DNA of 64,000 bases, taken from contig CAVQFM010000002.1 of NCBI GenBank assembly GCA_963711705.1, forward strand, positions 1 through 64,000, given 5' to 3'. Shown here piece by piece: positions 49,818-58,598 of this stretch (positions are counted from its first letter, which is position 1; every line of letters starts with the position of its first letter). The notes under the pieces were generated by a model. That model made no database searches, was not told where the DNA came from, and saw only the letters and a list, made by a program, of their open reading frames with translations. The DNA comes from RYN-230 sp963711705. Lineage in GTDB: Bacteria; Actinomycetota; Actinomycetes; Streptosporangiales; Streptosporangiaceae. The translations under genes and the position numbers were made by a program.

Positions 49818-51515
49818 ATGAGACACAAGGTCCTCGCAAGCCTGGCCGTGGCCAGTGCGCTCAGCCTCGGCATCGCCGCCTGCGGCAGTTCCTCCGGCGG
49901 CAGCGGCAGCAACTCATCGTCGGCCAAAATGGGCAAGACGCTCGTGGTGGAGAGCACCCCGCTCTCGCCGATGACCGACACATTCAACCCGTTCTCGCTC
50001 ACCTCGACCGGCTACCTGACCAACGCGGTGTCGCTGTACAACGAGCCGCTGTTCATCTTCAACACGCTCAACTCGACCCAGGCGCCGATCCCGATGCTGG
50101 CCACCGCGTACAAGTGGTCCAACGCCGGCAAGACCCTCACGCTGACTATCCGGTCCGGCGTGAAGTGGAACGACGGCAAACCGTTCAGCGCCAGTGACGT
50201 GGCGTTCACGTTCAACATGATCAAGAACAACCCGAAGCTGTACACCTCGGGTGCCCCGGTGGTGGCCAGCGCGTCGGCGCCCAGCGCGACCACGGCCGTG
50301 CTCAACTTCGCCAAGCCGCAGTACGCCAACCTGTTCCTGATCGGGCAGGTCTACATCGTGCCGCAGCACGTGTGGCAGTCGGCGAGCGACCCGGCCACCT
50401 ATGCCGACGCCAAGCCGGTCGGCACCGGCCCGTTCATGCTCGACAAGTTCTCCCCGCAGGGCTACACCCTGAAGGCGAACCCGCTGTACTGGCAGAAGTC
50501 CAAGGTGCACGTGCCGGAAATCGACTTCCCGGCGTACAACACCAACGCCAACCTGGTCCCCCCGGTGTCGCAGGGGCAGATCGACTTCGCCGGCAACTAC
50601 ATCGCCGACATCCAGTCCAACTTCCTGGGCAAGAGCCCGCACAACCACACCTGGACGTCCAGCGCGCCGTACTTCAGCGCCAACAACGTGGTGGGCCTGT
50701 TCCTGAACACGACCAAGGCGCCGCTGAACGACCCGGCCGTCCGCCAGGCGATCAGCTACGGCATCAACCGCTCACAGCTCAACGTGCAGGGCGAGACCGG
50801 GTACGAGCCGCCGGTCAGCTCGACCAGCGGGCTGCTGCTGCCCAACCACCAGTCCTACCTCGACTCGTCGCTGGCCAACAACCTGCCGGCCACCGGTGAC
50901 GCGGCCAAGGTGACCTCGATTCTCAAGGCCGACGGCTACACCAAGACCGGCGGCAAGTGGGCCAAGAACGGGAAGACGATCAAGTTCGCCATCCAGGACC
51001 CGATCCCGTACAGCGACTACTACACCGACGACGAGCTGATCTCGCACCAGCTGAACGCGCTCGGCTTCGACACCTCGGTGGACGGCATCGGCAACCCGAC
51101 CACGTGGGCGGGCAACGTCGCCAACGGGACGTTCGACGCCACCATCCACTGGAGCAACCAGGGACCGAACCCGTTCTTCATCTACGACTGCTGGATGGAC
51201 AGCTCGCTGGGCGCACCAGTCGGCAAGCCCGCCGCGTGTGACTTCGGGCGCTACTCCAACCCGCAGGCCCAGGCGGCGATCGCGCAGTTCTCCGGCTCCG
51301 GTGACCCGGCCGCCCAGAAGGCGGCTATCACCAAGCTGGAGCAGATCATGACGACCGACGTGCCGGTGGTGCCGCTGCTCAACGGCGGGGCCTGGGCCGA
51401 GGTCTCGACCAGGAACTACACCGGGTGGCCGACGTCGAGCAACCCCTACATGAACCCGGTGCCCAACACCCCGTATATCGAAGACACGATCCTGCACCTC
51501 AAGCCGGCGTCCTGA
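49818..51515 (+). CDS. Family-5 extracellular solute-binding lipoprotein
   Basis: The 565-residue lipoprotein reads MRHKVLASLAVASALSLGIA with lipobox IAAC at about residue 22 and a Gly/Ser linker (GSSSGGSGSNSSS). SBP_bac_5 signatures follow: LTLTIRSGVKWNDGKPFSAS DVAFTFNMIKNNPK, KPVGTGPFMLDKFSPQGYTL, VGLFLNTTKAPLNDPAVRQA ISYGINR and TTDVPVVPLLNGGAWAEVST. GGAG lies 9 bases before the ATG. Family 5 proteins bind peptides, but several bind cello- or beta-gluco-oligosaccharides; the linked GH3 enzyme points that way. Its separation from the ATPase gene may give higher expression. Confidence 0.95.
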   Translation: MRHKVLASLAVASALSLGIAACGSSSGGSGSNSSSAKMGKTLVVESTPLSPMTDTFNPFSLTSTGYLTNAVSLYNEPLFIFNTLNSTQAPIPMLATAYKWSNAGKTLTLTIRSGVKWNDGKPFSASDVAFTFNMIKNNPKLYTSGAPVVASASAPSATTAVLNFAKPQYANLFLIGQVYIVPQHVWQSASDPATYADAKPVGTGPFMLDKFSPQGYTLKANPLYWQKSKVHVPEIDFPAYNTNANLVPPVSQGQIDFAGNYIADIQSNFLGKSPHNHTWTSSAPYFSANNVVGLFLNTTKAPLNDPAVRQAISYGINRSQLNVQGETGYEPPVSSTSGLLLPNHQSYLDSSLANNLPATGDAAKVTSILKADGYTKTGGKWAKNGKTIKFAIQDPIPYSDYYTDDELISHQLNALGFDTSVDGIGNPTTWAGNVANGTFDATIHWSNQGPNPFFIYDCWMDSSLGAPVGKPAACDFGRYSNPQAQAAIAQFSGSGDPAAQKAAITKLEQIMTTDVPVVPLLNGGAWAEVSTRNYTGWPTSSNPYMNPVPNTPYIEDTILHLKPAS

Positions 51516-51542
51516 GTTCCCGGCTGCTACGCAAGGACCTCG

Positions 51543-54038
51543 ATGACCACGTCTGCTGAGGCGACGGCGGAGCGCAGCCGGGTGGCTGCGCTCCCCGTCG
51601 AGGACAAGGTGCACCTGCTGACCGGCGCGGACAGCTGGCGCACCCACGGTGCCGCCGCCCTCGGCCTCCGTCCGATCGTCATGTCGGACGGGCCGGCCGG
51701 GGTGCGGGGCATCACCAAGGACGACCGGAATCCATCGGCCAGCCTGCCCAGCCCGTCCGCCCTCGGCGCCACCTGGGACAGCGAGCTCGTCCGCGAGCTC
51801 GCCGCCGCCCTGGGCGCCGAGGCGCGGGCCAAGGGCGTCGACATCGTGCTGGCCCCGACGATCAACCTGATGCGGACCCCGCTCGGCGGGCGCGGGTTCG
51901 AGTGCTTCTCCGAGGACCCGGAACTGACCGCCCGGCTGGCCGTCAGCTACGTGGCCGGGCTGCAGTCCGCTGGGGTCGGCGCCGCGGTCAAGCACTACGT
52001 GGGCAACGACTCGGAGACCGACCGGTGGACCTATGACGCGCGGATCCCCGAGAACGTGCTCCGCGAGCTGTACCTGGTGCCGTTCGAGGCGTGCGTCAAG
52101 CAGGCCCGCGCGGCCGTGGTCATGGCCGCGTACAACTCGGTGAACGGCTCGCTGATGACCGAGCACACCCGGCTGCTGCGGGACGTGCTCAAGGGCGAGT
52201 GGGGCTTCACCGGGGTGGTCGTCTCGGACTGGTCGGCGGCGCGCAGCACGCTGCCCACCGCCGAGGCCGGGCTGGACCTGGCCATGCCCGGGCCCTCCGG
52301 GCCGTGGGGCGACGCCCTGGTCAAGGCGGTCCGGTCCGGGGCCATCCCCGAGGAGCTGATCGACGACAAGGTGCTCCGGCTGCTCGGCGTGGCCCGCCGG
52401 GTCGGTGCGGTGCAGCCGCTGGACGGCACCGGCCTGCTGGAGGTACCGGCCACCCCGGGCCCGCAGCCGCCCGCGCTGACCGGCCCGGGGCTGCTGCGCC
52501 GGGCCGCGGCCGCGTCGTTCGTGCTGCTCCGCAACGAGCGGGCGGCACTGCCCCTCGACCCGGCGCGGCTCAGCCGGGTCGCGCTGATCGGCCCGAACGC
52601 GGTGCACCCGGTGATCCAGGGCGGCGGCAGCGCCGCGGTCCACCCGGCCGCTATCGCCGAGCCCGCCGGCCAGCTGCGTGCGGCCCTGGCCGGCCAGGCC
52701 ACGGTGACCGTGACGCCGGGCTGCCACACCTGGGAGACCGTGCCCGAGCCGCCCGCCCGGGCGCTGCGCGACCCGGTGACCGGTGAGCCCGGGGTCCGGC
52801 TGGAGTTCCGCGCGGCCGACGGCACCCTGCTGGCCGCCGAGCACCGGAACTCGACCGTCTTCGCCTGGTGGGGTGACGGGCTGCCCGCCGAGGTCGGCTG
52901 GGGCCGCGGTGGCACCATCTCGGTGCTGGCCCGGTACCAGCCGGACGCCTCCGGGCCGCACGTGGTCGGGGCGGCCGGCGTAGGCCGGCTCACCGTGACC
53001 GTGGACGGTGTGGTCGCCGCGGACGGCGCCACCCCGGTACCCGCCGACCCGGTGGAGACGATGACCCGGCCGGGTGAAGTCACCGGCCGCGTGATGCTGA
53101 CCGAGGGACAGCCCGCCGAGGTCAGGCTGGACTTCCTGCCCTCGGCTGAGGCGGAGGGCCCGCTGGCGGTCCGGCTCGGCCTGGTCGCCGCGCCGGACGA
53201 GGAGGCCATGCTGGCCGCGGCGGTCGAGGCGGCGGCCGCCGCCGATGTGGCGGTGGTCGTCGTCGGGTCGGCGGAGACCACGGAGAGCGAGGGGTTCGAC
53301 CGGGGCACGCTGCGGCTGCCCGGCCGCCAGGACGAACTGGTCCAGCGGGTCGCCGCGGCCAGCCCGCGCACCGTGGTGGTGGTCAACGCCGGCATGCCGG
53401 TGCTGATGCCGTGGGTGGGCCAGGTGGCCGCCGTGCTGTACGCGTGGCTGCCCGGCCAGGCCATCGGCGCCGCCCTGGCCGACGTGCTGCTCGGCCGGGC
53501 CGAGCCGGGCGGCCGGCTCCCGGTGACCATGCCGGCCCGCGAGGCCGACAGCCCGGTGCTGCACGCCGTGCCGGTAGCCGGCCAGCTCAGCTACGACGAG
53601 GGGCTGCTGGTCGGGTACCGGGGCTTCGACGCGGCGGGCCGCGAGCCGCTGTTCCCGTTCGGGCACGGGCTGGGCTACACCAGCTGGGAGTATGAGTCGC
53701 TGTCGGTGGACCGGGCCCGGGCCGCGCCGGGCACCGACGTGAGCCTGCAGGTCACCGTGCGCAATACCGGCCCGCGGCCGGGCCGCGAGGTGGTGCAGGT
53801 GTACGTGGCCGGGCCGGCCACGGGCGCGGGCCGCCCAGTGCGGGTTCTCGGCGCGTTCGGGATAGCCGCCGCCGCACCCGGCGAACCGGTGCGGCTGACG
53901 CTCACCGTGCCGGCCCGGGTGTTCGCGCGCTACGACGAGCAGGCGGGGTGCTGGACCTGGCCCCCCGGCCAGGCCACGATCAGCGCCGGCCGGTCATCCC
54001 GGGATCTGCGGCTGTCGGCCACGGTGATCGCCGGCTGA
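51543..54038 (+). CDS. GH3 beta-glucosidase with PA14 insert
   Basis: The 831-residue protein without a signal peptide starts MTTSAEATAERSRVAALPVE (AAGGA 5 bases upstream). It has the GH3 N-domain (PIVMSDGPAGVRG, LAPTINLMRTPLGGRGFECF SEDPELTARL, AAVKHYVGNDSETDRWTYDA), the nucleophile motif GFTGVVVSDWSAARSTLPTA and the C-domain (RVALIGPNAVHPVIQGGGSA). It has a PA14-like insert (about 405-560: VRLEFRAADGTLLAAEHRNS) and a fibronectin-III-like end (PGREVVQVYVAG). It hydrolyses imported beta-glucosides in the cytoplasm. It is the last gene of the LacI-controlled operon. Its 3' end is overlapped by the antisense VOC reading frame. Confidence 0.95.
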   Translation: MTTSAEATAERSRVAALPVEDKVHLLTGADSWRTHGAAALGLRPIVMSDGPAGVRGITKDDRNPSASLPSPSALGATWDSELVRELAAALGAEARAKGVDIVLAPTINLMRTPLGGRGFECFSEDPELTARLAVSYVAGLQSAGVGAAVKHYVGNDSETDRWTYDARIPENVLRELYLVPFEACVKQARAAVVMAAYNSVNGSLMTEHTRLLRDVLKGEWGFTGVVVSDWSAARSTLPTAEAGLDLAMPGPSGPWGDALVKAVRSGAIPEELIDDKVLRLLGVARRVGAVQPLDGTGLLEVPATPGPQPPALTGPGLLRRAAAASFVLLRNERAALPLDPARLSRVALIGPNAVHPVIQGGGSAAVHPAAIAEPAGQLRAALAGQATVTVTPGCHTWETVPEPPARALRDPVTGEPGVRLEFRAADGTLLAAEHRNSTVFAWWGDGLPAEVGWGRGGTISVLARYQPDASGPHVVGAAGVGRLTVTVDGVVAADGATPVPADPVETMTRPGEVTGRVMLTEGQPAEVRLDFLPSAEAEGPLAVRLGLVAAPDEEAMLAAAVEAAAAADVAVVVVGSAETTESEGFDRGTLRLPGRQDELVQRVAAASPRTVVVVNAGMPVLMPWVGQVAAVLYAWLPGQAIGAALADVLLGRAEPGGRLPVTMPAREADSPVLHAVPVAGQLSYDEGLLVGYRGFDAAGREPLFPFGHGLGYTSWEYESLSVDRARAAPGTDVSLQVTVRNTGPRPGREVVQVYVAGPATGAGRPVRVLGAFGIAAAAPGEPVRLTLTVPARVFARYDEQAGCWTWPPGQATISAGRSSRDLRLSATVIAG

Positions 54039-54550
54039 CCCGTCAGCTGGGCCGGTTCCGGCCCGGGTGACCCCTCCCCCGGGCTGGTGCCCGGCGCGGC
54101 GTGCCGGGCGCTTTCGGCGACGTGCCGGGCGCTTTCGGCGACCTCGGGGCCGTGGCGCCGGGGCGTCGGCGCGACCAGCTCCACCTCGTAGCCGTCCCGG
54201 TCTTCGAGGTAGGCCGCGTAGTGCTGCTCTCCCCCGGCGTAGGGGTGCCGGTCGGCGAACAGCAGCCGCCAGCCATGCAGCAGCGCCTCGCCCACCATCC
54301 GGTCCACCGTGCCCCGGTCGGTCACGTGGAAGGCCAGATGGTTGAGGCCGGGCCGGTACCGGTCGTGGCGGAACGCACTGCGCGCCGGTGACTGCTCCAG
54401 CACGATGTACGTGTCGCCCGACCGCCAGCTGACCCCTTCGGGCCATTGCTGGAAGAGCTGGTAACCGAGCGCGGCGAGCAGCCAGCCCCACGTGTGCTCG
54501 GCGCGGTTCAGGTCGGGCACCCACAGCTCGATGTGGTGCAGCGTCCCCAT
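53930..54550 (-). CDS. VOC (glyoxalase/bleomycin-resistance fold) protein with extended C-terminus
   Basis: The start at 54550 (MGTLHHIELWVPDLNRAEHT) fits the VOC beginning; ATGs at 54565 and 54583 are alternatives. The VOC domain (about 1-125) has YIVLEQSPARSAFRHDRYRP GLNHLAFHVTDRG and HYAAYLEDRDGYEVELVAP, with candidate metal residues His, His and Glu. After residue about 130 the sequence is low-complexity (AESARHVAESARH, from an exact 21-bp duplication) and then runs 109 bp antisense into the GH3 gene, so the true functional end is probably near residue 130. Substrate unknown. Confidence 0.75.
   Translation of the reverse strand: MGTLHHIELWVPDLNRAEHTWGWLLAALGYQLFQQWPEGVSWRSGDTYIVLEQSPARSAFRHDRYRPGLNHLAFHVTDRGTVDRMVGEALLHGWRLLFADRHPYAGGEQHYAAYLEDRDGYEVELVAPTPRRHGPEVAESARHVAESARHAAPGTSPGEGSPGPEPAQLTGQPAITVADSRRSRDDRPALIVAWPGGQVQHPACSS
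54101..54142. repeat. Exact 21-bp tandem duplication
   Basis: Two identical 21-mers, 54101-54121 and 54122-54142 (GTGCCGGGCGCTTTCGGCGA then C), lie head to tail within the 3' extension of the VOC gene. They add seven residues (VAESARH) in frame. Confidence 0.9.
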
Positions 54551-54608
54551 AGCGGCCGGCTTCATGCCGACAGCATGCCGCAAACCGGAAATCCGGGAGG
54601 GTTACCCG

Positions 54609-55385
54609 CTAGGACAGTTTTTCCACTTCCTGCTGCAGCCGTCCCATGCCGCGCAGCCAGCGGTCCGGGTCACCGGCCCGGCGGGCGTACATCACCGCCA
54701 CCTCGGGGTGCGGCAGGATGAGGAACCGCCCGTCGGCGATGGCCTCGATGACCTCGTCCGCCACCGCCTCCGGGGTGACCGCCGACTCGGCCAGCAGCGC
54801 CTGCCCGGCCGGGCCGGCCGCGGCCAGCAGCGGGGTGCGCACGCCCATCGGGCACAGCGCCTGCACGGTGATGCCCCGGTGCGCATAGCTGGCCGCCAGC
54901 CATTCGGCGAAGCCGAGCGCGGCGTGCTTGGTCACCGAGTACGGCGCCGAGCCGAGCATGGTGAGCAGCCCGGCCGCCGAGACGGTGCAGATCAGGTGCC
55001 CGCTGCCCGAGTCCAGCCAGCCGGGCACCAGCAGCCGCGCCGCCCGGACGTGAGCCATCACGTTGACCTGCCAGCAGGCGTCCCAGATCTCCTCCGCGGC
55101 GTCCGGGCCACCTTCCGGGCCGATCCCGGCATTGGCGCAGAACAGGTCGATGCCGTCGAGCAGGTCGGCCGCGCCGCCGATCAGCGTGGCCACGCCGTCT
55201 TCGCTGGCCGCGTCGCCGGGCATGGCCTCGGCACCGCAGGACGCGGCGACCTCCTGCGCGGCCGCGGCGTTGATGTCGTTGACCACCACCCGGGCGCCTT
55301 CGGCCGCGAACCGGCGGGCCAGCGCGGCCCCGATGCCGCTGCCCGCCCCGGTGACCACCACGCCGGCGCCCGCGACCGAGTTCAC
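54609..55385 (-). CDS. SDR-family oxidoreductase
   Basis: The GTG at 55385 overlaps the upstream acyl-CoA dehydrogenase stop by 4 bp and begins VNSVAGAGVVVTGAGSGIGA. The 258-residue protein has the TGxxxGIG cofactor motif, DLFCANAGIGPEGG (NAG), LICTVSAAGLLTMLG (Ser) and APYSVTKHAALGFAEWLA (YxxxK), so the catalytic tetrad is intact. It is NAD(P)-dependent and probably oxidises or reduces a hydroxy/keto-acyl intermediate. Last gene of the five-gene acyl-CoA cluster. Confidence 0.93.
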   Translation of the reverse strand: MNSVAGAGVVVTGAGSGIGAALARRFAAEGARVVVNDINAAAAQEVAASCGAEAMPGDAASEDGVATLIGGAADLLDGIDLFCANAGIGPEGGPDAAEEIWDACWQVNVMAHVRAARLLVPGWLDSGSGHLICTVSAAGLLTMLGSAPYSVTKHAALGFAEWLAASYAHRGITVQALCPMGVRTPLLAAAGPAGQALLAESAVTPEAVADEVIEAIADGRFLILPHPEVAVMYARRAGDPDRWLRGMGRLQQEVEKLS

Positions 55386-56557
55386 CGCTGTCCCGCCCCG
55401 GGCAGCGTGGCCAGGCTGGCCAGGGCGGCCCGGTGCCAGTCCGGGGTGCCGAACCCGATCGAGCTGCTCTTGGCCCGCTTCAGGTACAGATGGGCCGGGT
55501 GCTCCCAGGTGAAGCCGATGCCGCCGTGCAGCTGCACGCATTCCTGCGCGGCCAGGGTGGCGGTGTCCCCGCAGGCCGCCTTGGCCAGCGCCACCGCGAC
55601 CGGGGTGTCCGGGTCACCGTCGGCCAGGCAGGCGGCGGCGTACCGGGCCGCGGCGCGGGCCTGGCTGATGGCCACCCACAGGTCGGCGAGCCGGTGCTTG
55701 AGCGCCTGGAACGAGCCGACCGGGCGGGCGAACTGGTAGCGCTCCTTCAGGTAGCTGACGGTCACCTCCAGGCAGCGCCCGGCCAGCCCGAGCTGCTCAG
55801 CCGCGAGCATCGCGGCGCCCGCGGTCAGGCCGTCGGCCACCGCGCCCGCGGCGGCCGGGCCGGAGGCGACCGGCCGGGCCGGCACGCCGTCCAGCGCCAG
55901 GTCGGCCAGCTGCCGGGTCTGGTCCAGCGAAACCACCGGGGACAGGCTGACGCCCGGCGCGCTGGGGTCCACCGCGTACAGCCCGGCGGGCACCCCGTCG
56001 GCCGGCACCAGCAGCACCGACGCGGGCAGCGCGTCGGCCACACCGCTGACCGTGCCGGTCAGCCGGGCCTGGCCAGCCGGGTCGCCGGGCCGCGGCGCGG
56101 CGACGCGCACCCCGCCGGGCAGGCCGGCCGCACCCGGCCGGGTGGCGAACGGGACGGCCAGGGCGGCGGTGACCGTGCCCGCCGCCAGCCCGCTGAGCAG
56201 GTCCGCGTCCTGGGCCCGCAGCGCGGCCGCGGTGGCCACCACCGCGCTGCCCAGGTACGGGACGGGGGCGACCGCGCGGCCGGTCTCCTCGGCCACCACG
56301 GCCGCCTCGCGGTAGCTGGCCCCGGCCCCGCCGTGGCGGTCCGGGATCAGCAGGCCGCCGCAGCCGACCTCGGCCGCCAGCACCTGCCACAGCGCGGTGT
56401 CGTAGGTCTCGCTGGTCTCGGTGCGGGCCAGCACCGCGGGCCAGTCACTGCGCCCGTCCAGCACCGAGCGGACCGCCGACCGCAGGTCCTCCTCGGCCTG
56501 GCTGTAGAGCAGGTCCGGGATGCCCCGGCCGGCTGGTTTCTGCGTCGTGGTGCTCAC
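55382..56557 (-). CDS. Acyl-CoA dehydrogenase, short partner
   Basis: The GTG at 56557 overlaps the previous gene's stop (GTGA). The 391-residue protein has the N-domain LAAEVGCGGLLIPDRHGGAG ASYREAAVVAEETGRAVAP, a degenerate middle domain rich in Ala/Pro and the C-domain AAEQLGLAGRCLEVTVSYLK ERYQFARPVGSFQALKHRLA. It ends HGGIGFTWEHPAHLYLKRAK. Compared with its neighbour it lacks the usual substrate-side motifs of the middle domain. Adjacent unequal acyl-CoA dehydrogenases of this kind form alpha2beta2 heterotetramers in mycobacterial sterol degradation; the same is inferred here. Confidence 0.92.
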   Translation of the reverse strand: MSTTTQKPAGRGIPDLLYSQAEEDLRSAVRSVLDGRSDWPAVLARTETSETYDTALWQVLAAEVGCGGLLIPDRHGGAGASYREAAVVAEETGRAVAPVPYLGSAVVATAAALRAQDADLLSGLAAGTVTAALAVPFATRPGAAGLPGGVRVAAPRPGDPAGQARLTGTVSGVADALPASVLLVPADGVPAGLYAVDPSAPGVSLSPVVSLDQTRQLADLALDGVPARPVASGPAAAGAVADGLTAGAAMLAAEQLGLAGRCLEVTVSYLKERYQFARPVGSFQALKHRLADLWVAISQARAAARYAAACLADGDPDTPVAVALAKAACGDTATLAAQECVQLHGGIGFTWEHPAHLYLKRAKSSSIGFGTPDWHRAALASLATLPGAGQR

Positions 56558-57777
56558 CGGGGCAGGTCCTTCCAGGGCACTTTGGTGTCCGTGCGGGGCT
56601 CGGCAGGCAGCCCGAGCACCCGTTCGGCGATGATGTTGCGCAGGATCTCCGAGGTGCCGCCCTCGATGGAGTTGCCCCGGGACCTCAGGTAGCGGTAGCC
56701 GACGTCCCGCCCGTAGAAGCTGACACTGCCCGGCCTGCGCATGGTCCAGTCGGCGTAGCGCAGCCCGTCGCCGCCGGCCAGGTCCACCTCGAACGAGCTG
56801 ATCTCCTGGTTGAGCCGGGCGAAAACGATCTTGGCGGCGGAGCCTTCCGGGCCGGGCTGGCCCGCGGCCAGCTGCTGGCGGAGCCGGTCGGAGGCCAGCC
56901 GGGCCACCTCGGCGTCCGCCCACAGCCGCAGGATCCGGTCGTGCAGGCCGGGGGTGCGCAGTTCCGGGTGCTCGCGCCAGGCCCGGGCGGCGCTGCCGAT
57001 CATCCCGCCCTCCCGGGGCAGGGCCGCGCCGCCGATGGACACCCGCTCGTTCATCAGCGTGCCCTGGGCCACCCGCCAGCCCTCGCCCACGCCGCCGATC
57101 CGGTCGGCGTCCGGGATCACCGCCCCGGTCAGGAAGACCTCGTTGAACTCGGCCTCCCCGGTGAGCTGGCGCAGCGGCCGGACCTCCACGCCGTCGCCGG
57201 TCATGTCCAGGCCGAAATAGGTCAGCCCGGCGTGCTTGGGCACGTCCGGGTCGGTGCGGGCCAGCAGCAGGCCCCAGCGGGCCTCGTGCGCCATGGACGT
57301 CCAGACCTTCTGCCCGGTCACTGACCAGGCTTCGCCTTCTCCCCCGGCGCGCACCGCCCGGGTGGCCAGGCCGGCCAGGTCAGAGCCGGCGCCCGGCTCG
57401 CTGAACAGCTGGCACCAGACCTCCTCGCCGGTCCACAGCGGCCGCAGCCAGCGGGCCTTCTGCTCGTCCGAGCCGAACGCGAGGATGGTCGGGGCGGCCA
57501 TGCCGAGCCCGATGCCGATCCGCTCGGGCTGGTTGGTGGGCGCGCCAGCCGCGGCGAACTCCGCTTCGACCACGGACTGCAGCGCCCGGGGCAGGCCCTG
57601 CCCGCCCAGGCCCGGCGGGTAGTGCACGGAAGCCAGGCCCGCGTCGAACCGGGCGCGGAGGAACTCCAGCCGGGACGTGCTGGCCGGGTCGTGACTGGCC
57701 AGGAACTCGCGGACCTGCCCGCGCAGGCCGTCCTCGCCGGCCGGGCCGGTGCCGTTCGCCGCACTGCCGGTCAGCAC
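56554..57777 (-). CDS. Acyl-CoA dehydrogenase, long partner
   Basis: The GTG at 57777 overlaps the SDR stop by 7 bp and gives 407 residues. Motifs are HYPPGLGGQGLPRALQSVVE, WCQLFSEPGAGSDLAGLATR (substrate/FAD loop), TGQKVWTSMAHEARWGLLLA RTDPDVPKHAG, GEAEFNEVFLTGAVIPDADR and a C-terminal RGNSIEGGTSEILRNIIAER with the GGTSEI FAD-contact segment. It likely carries the complete active site and dimerises with the product of the next gene. It is part of the coupled SDR-dehydrogenase-dehydrogenase-SDR run. Confidence 0.93.
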   Translation of the reverse strand: MLTGSAANGTGPAGEDGLRGQVREFLASHDPASTSRLEFLRARFDAGLASVHYPPGLGGQGLPRALQSVVEAEFAAAGAPTNQPERIGIGLGMAAPTILAFGSDEQKARWLRPLWTGEEVWCQLFSEPGAGSDLAGLATRAVRAGGEGEAWSVTGQKVWTSMAHEARWGLLLARTDPDVPKHAGLTYFGLDMTGDGVEVRPLRQLTGEAEFNEVFLTGAVIPDADRIGGVGEGWRVAQGTLMNERVSIGGAALPREGGMIGSAARAWREHPELRTPGLHDRILRLWADAEVARLASDRLRQQLAAGQPGPEGSAAKIVFARLNQEISSFEVDLAGGDGLRYADWTMRRPGSVSFYGRDVGYRYLRSRGNSIEGGTSEILRNIIAERVLGLPAEPRTDTKVPWKDLPR

Positions 57778-58532
57778 AACGGGCCGCCCGCCACGTAGAT
57801 CACCTGGCCGGAGACGAACCCGGACGCCTCGCCGGCCAGGAACGAGATGACGTTGGCCACGTCGTCCGGCTGGCCCACCCGGCGGACCGGGATCTGCGAC
57901 GCCGCGGCGGCCTGGAAATCCTCGAAGCCCATCTTCACCCGGGCCGCGGTGGCCGCGGTCATGTCGGTGACGATGAACCCGGGCGCGACGGCGTTGGCCG
58001 TGATGCCGAACGGGCCGAGCTCGATGGCCAGCGTCTTGGTGAACCCCTGCATGCCCGCTTTGGCCGCGGAGTAGTTGACCTGGCCCCGGTTGCCGAGCGC
58101 GGAGCTGGAGGACAGGTTGATGATCCGGCCGTAGTGCTGGTCCACCATGTGCTTCTGGGCCGCCCGGCTCATCAGGAAGGCGCCGCGCAGGTGCACGCCG
58201 AGGACCGTGTCCCAGTCGTCGTCGGACATCTTGAACAGCAGGTTGTCCCGGATCACGCCGGCGTTGTTGACCAGCACGGCGGGCGGGCCGAGGGTGGCGG
58301 CCACGGTGCCCACCGCGGCGGCCACCTGGTCGGCCTGGCTGACGTCCGCGCCGACCGGGATGGCCCGGCCACCCGCCGACTCGATCGCGCCCACGGTGTC
58401 CTTGCAGGCGTCCGCGTCGAGGTCGAGCACGGCGACCGCCATCCCGTCGGCGGCCAGCCGGCGGGCGGTGGCGGCACCGATCCCCCGGGCGGCCCCGGTG
58501 ACAATGGCGACTCGTTGCGCATCCTGCGGCAT
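57771..58532 (-). CDS. SDR-family 3-oxoacyl reductase (FabG-like)
   Basis: The ATG at 58532 (MPQDAQRVAIVTGAARGIGA) has AAGGAG 9 bases upstream; an ATG at 58559 is possible. The 253-residue protein shows TGAARGIG, LVNNAGVIRDNLLFKMSDDD WDTVLGVHLRGAF (NNAG), IINLSSSSALGNRGQVNYSA AKAGMQGFTKTLA (Ser, YxxxK) and FIVTDMTAA. It matches FabG-type ketoacyl reductases and hydroxyacyl dehydrogenases closely. Within this cluster a beta-hydroxyacyl-CoA dehydrogenase role is more likely than fatty acid synthesis. Confidence 0.93.
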   Translation of the reverse strand: MPQDAQRVAIVTGAARGIGAATARRLAADGMAVAVLDLDADACKDTVGAIESAGGRAIPVGADVSQADQVAAAVGTVAATLGPPAVLVNNAGVIRDNLLFKMSDDDWDTVLGVHLRGAFLMSRAAQKHMVDQHYGRIINLSSSSALGNRGQVNYSAAKAGMQGFTKTLAIELGPFGITANAVAPGFIVTDMTAATAARVKMGFEDFQAAAASQIPVRRVGQPDDVANVISFLAGEASGFVSGQVIYVAGGPLC

Positions 58533-58598
58533 GTGCGTTTTCTCCTTGCTGGGTGTCATCGCGGCGCCGCCCCCGAGGGCCGGCGGTTATCGGGCTGG

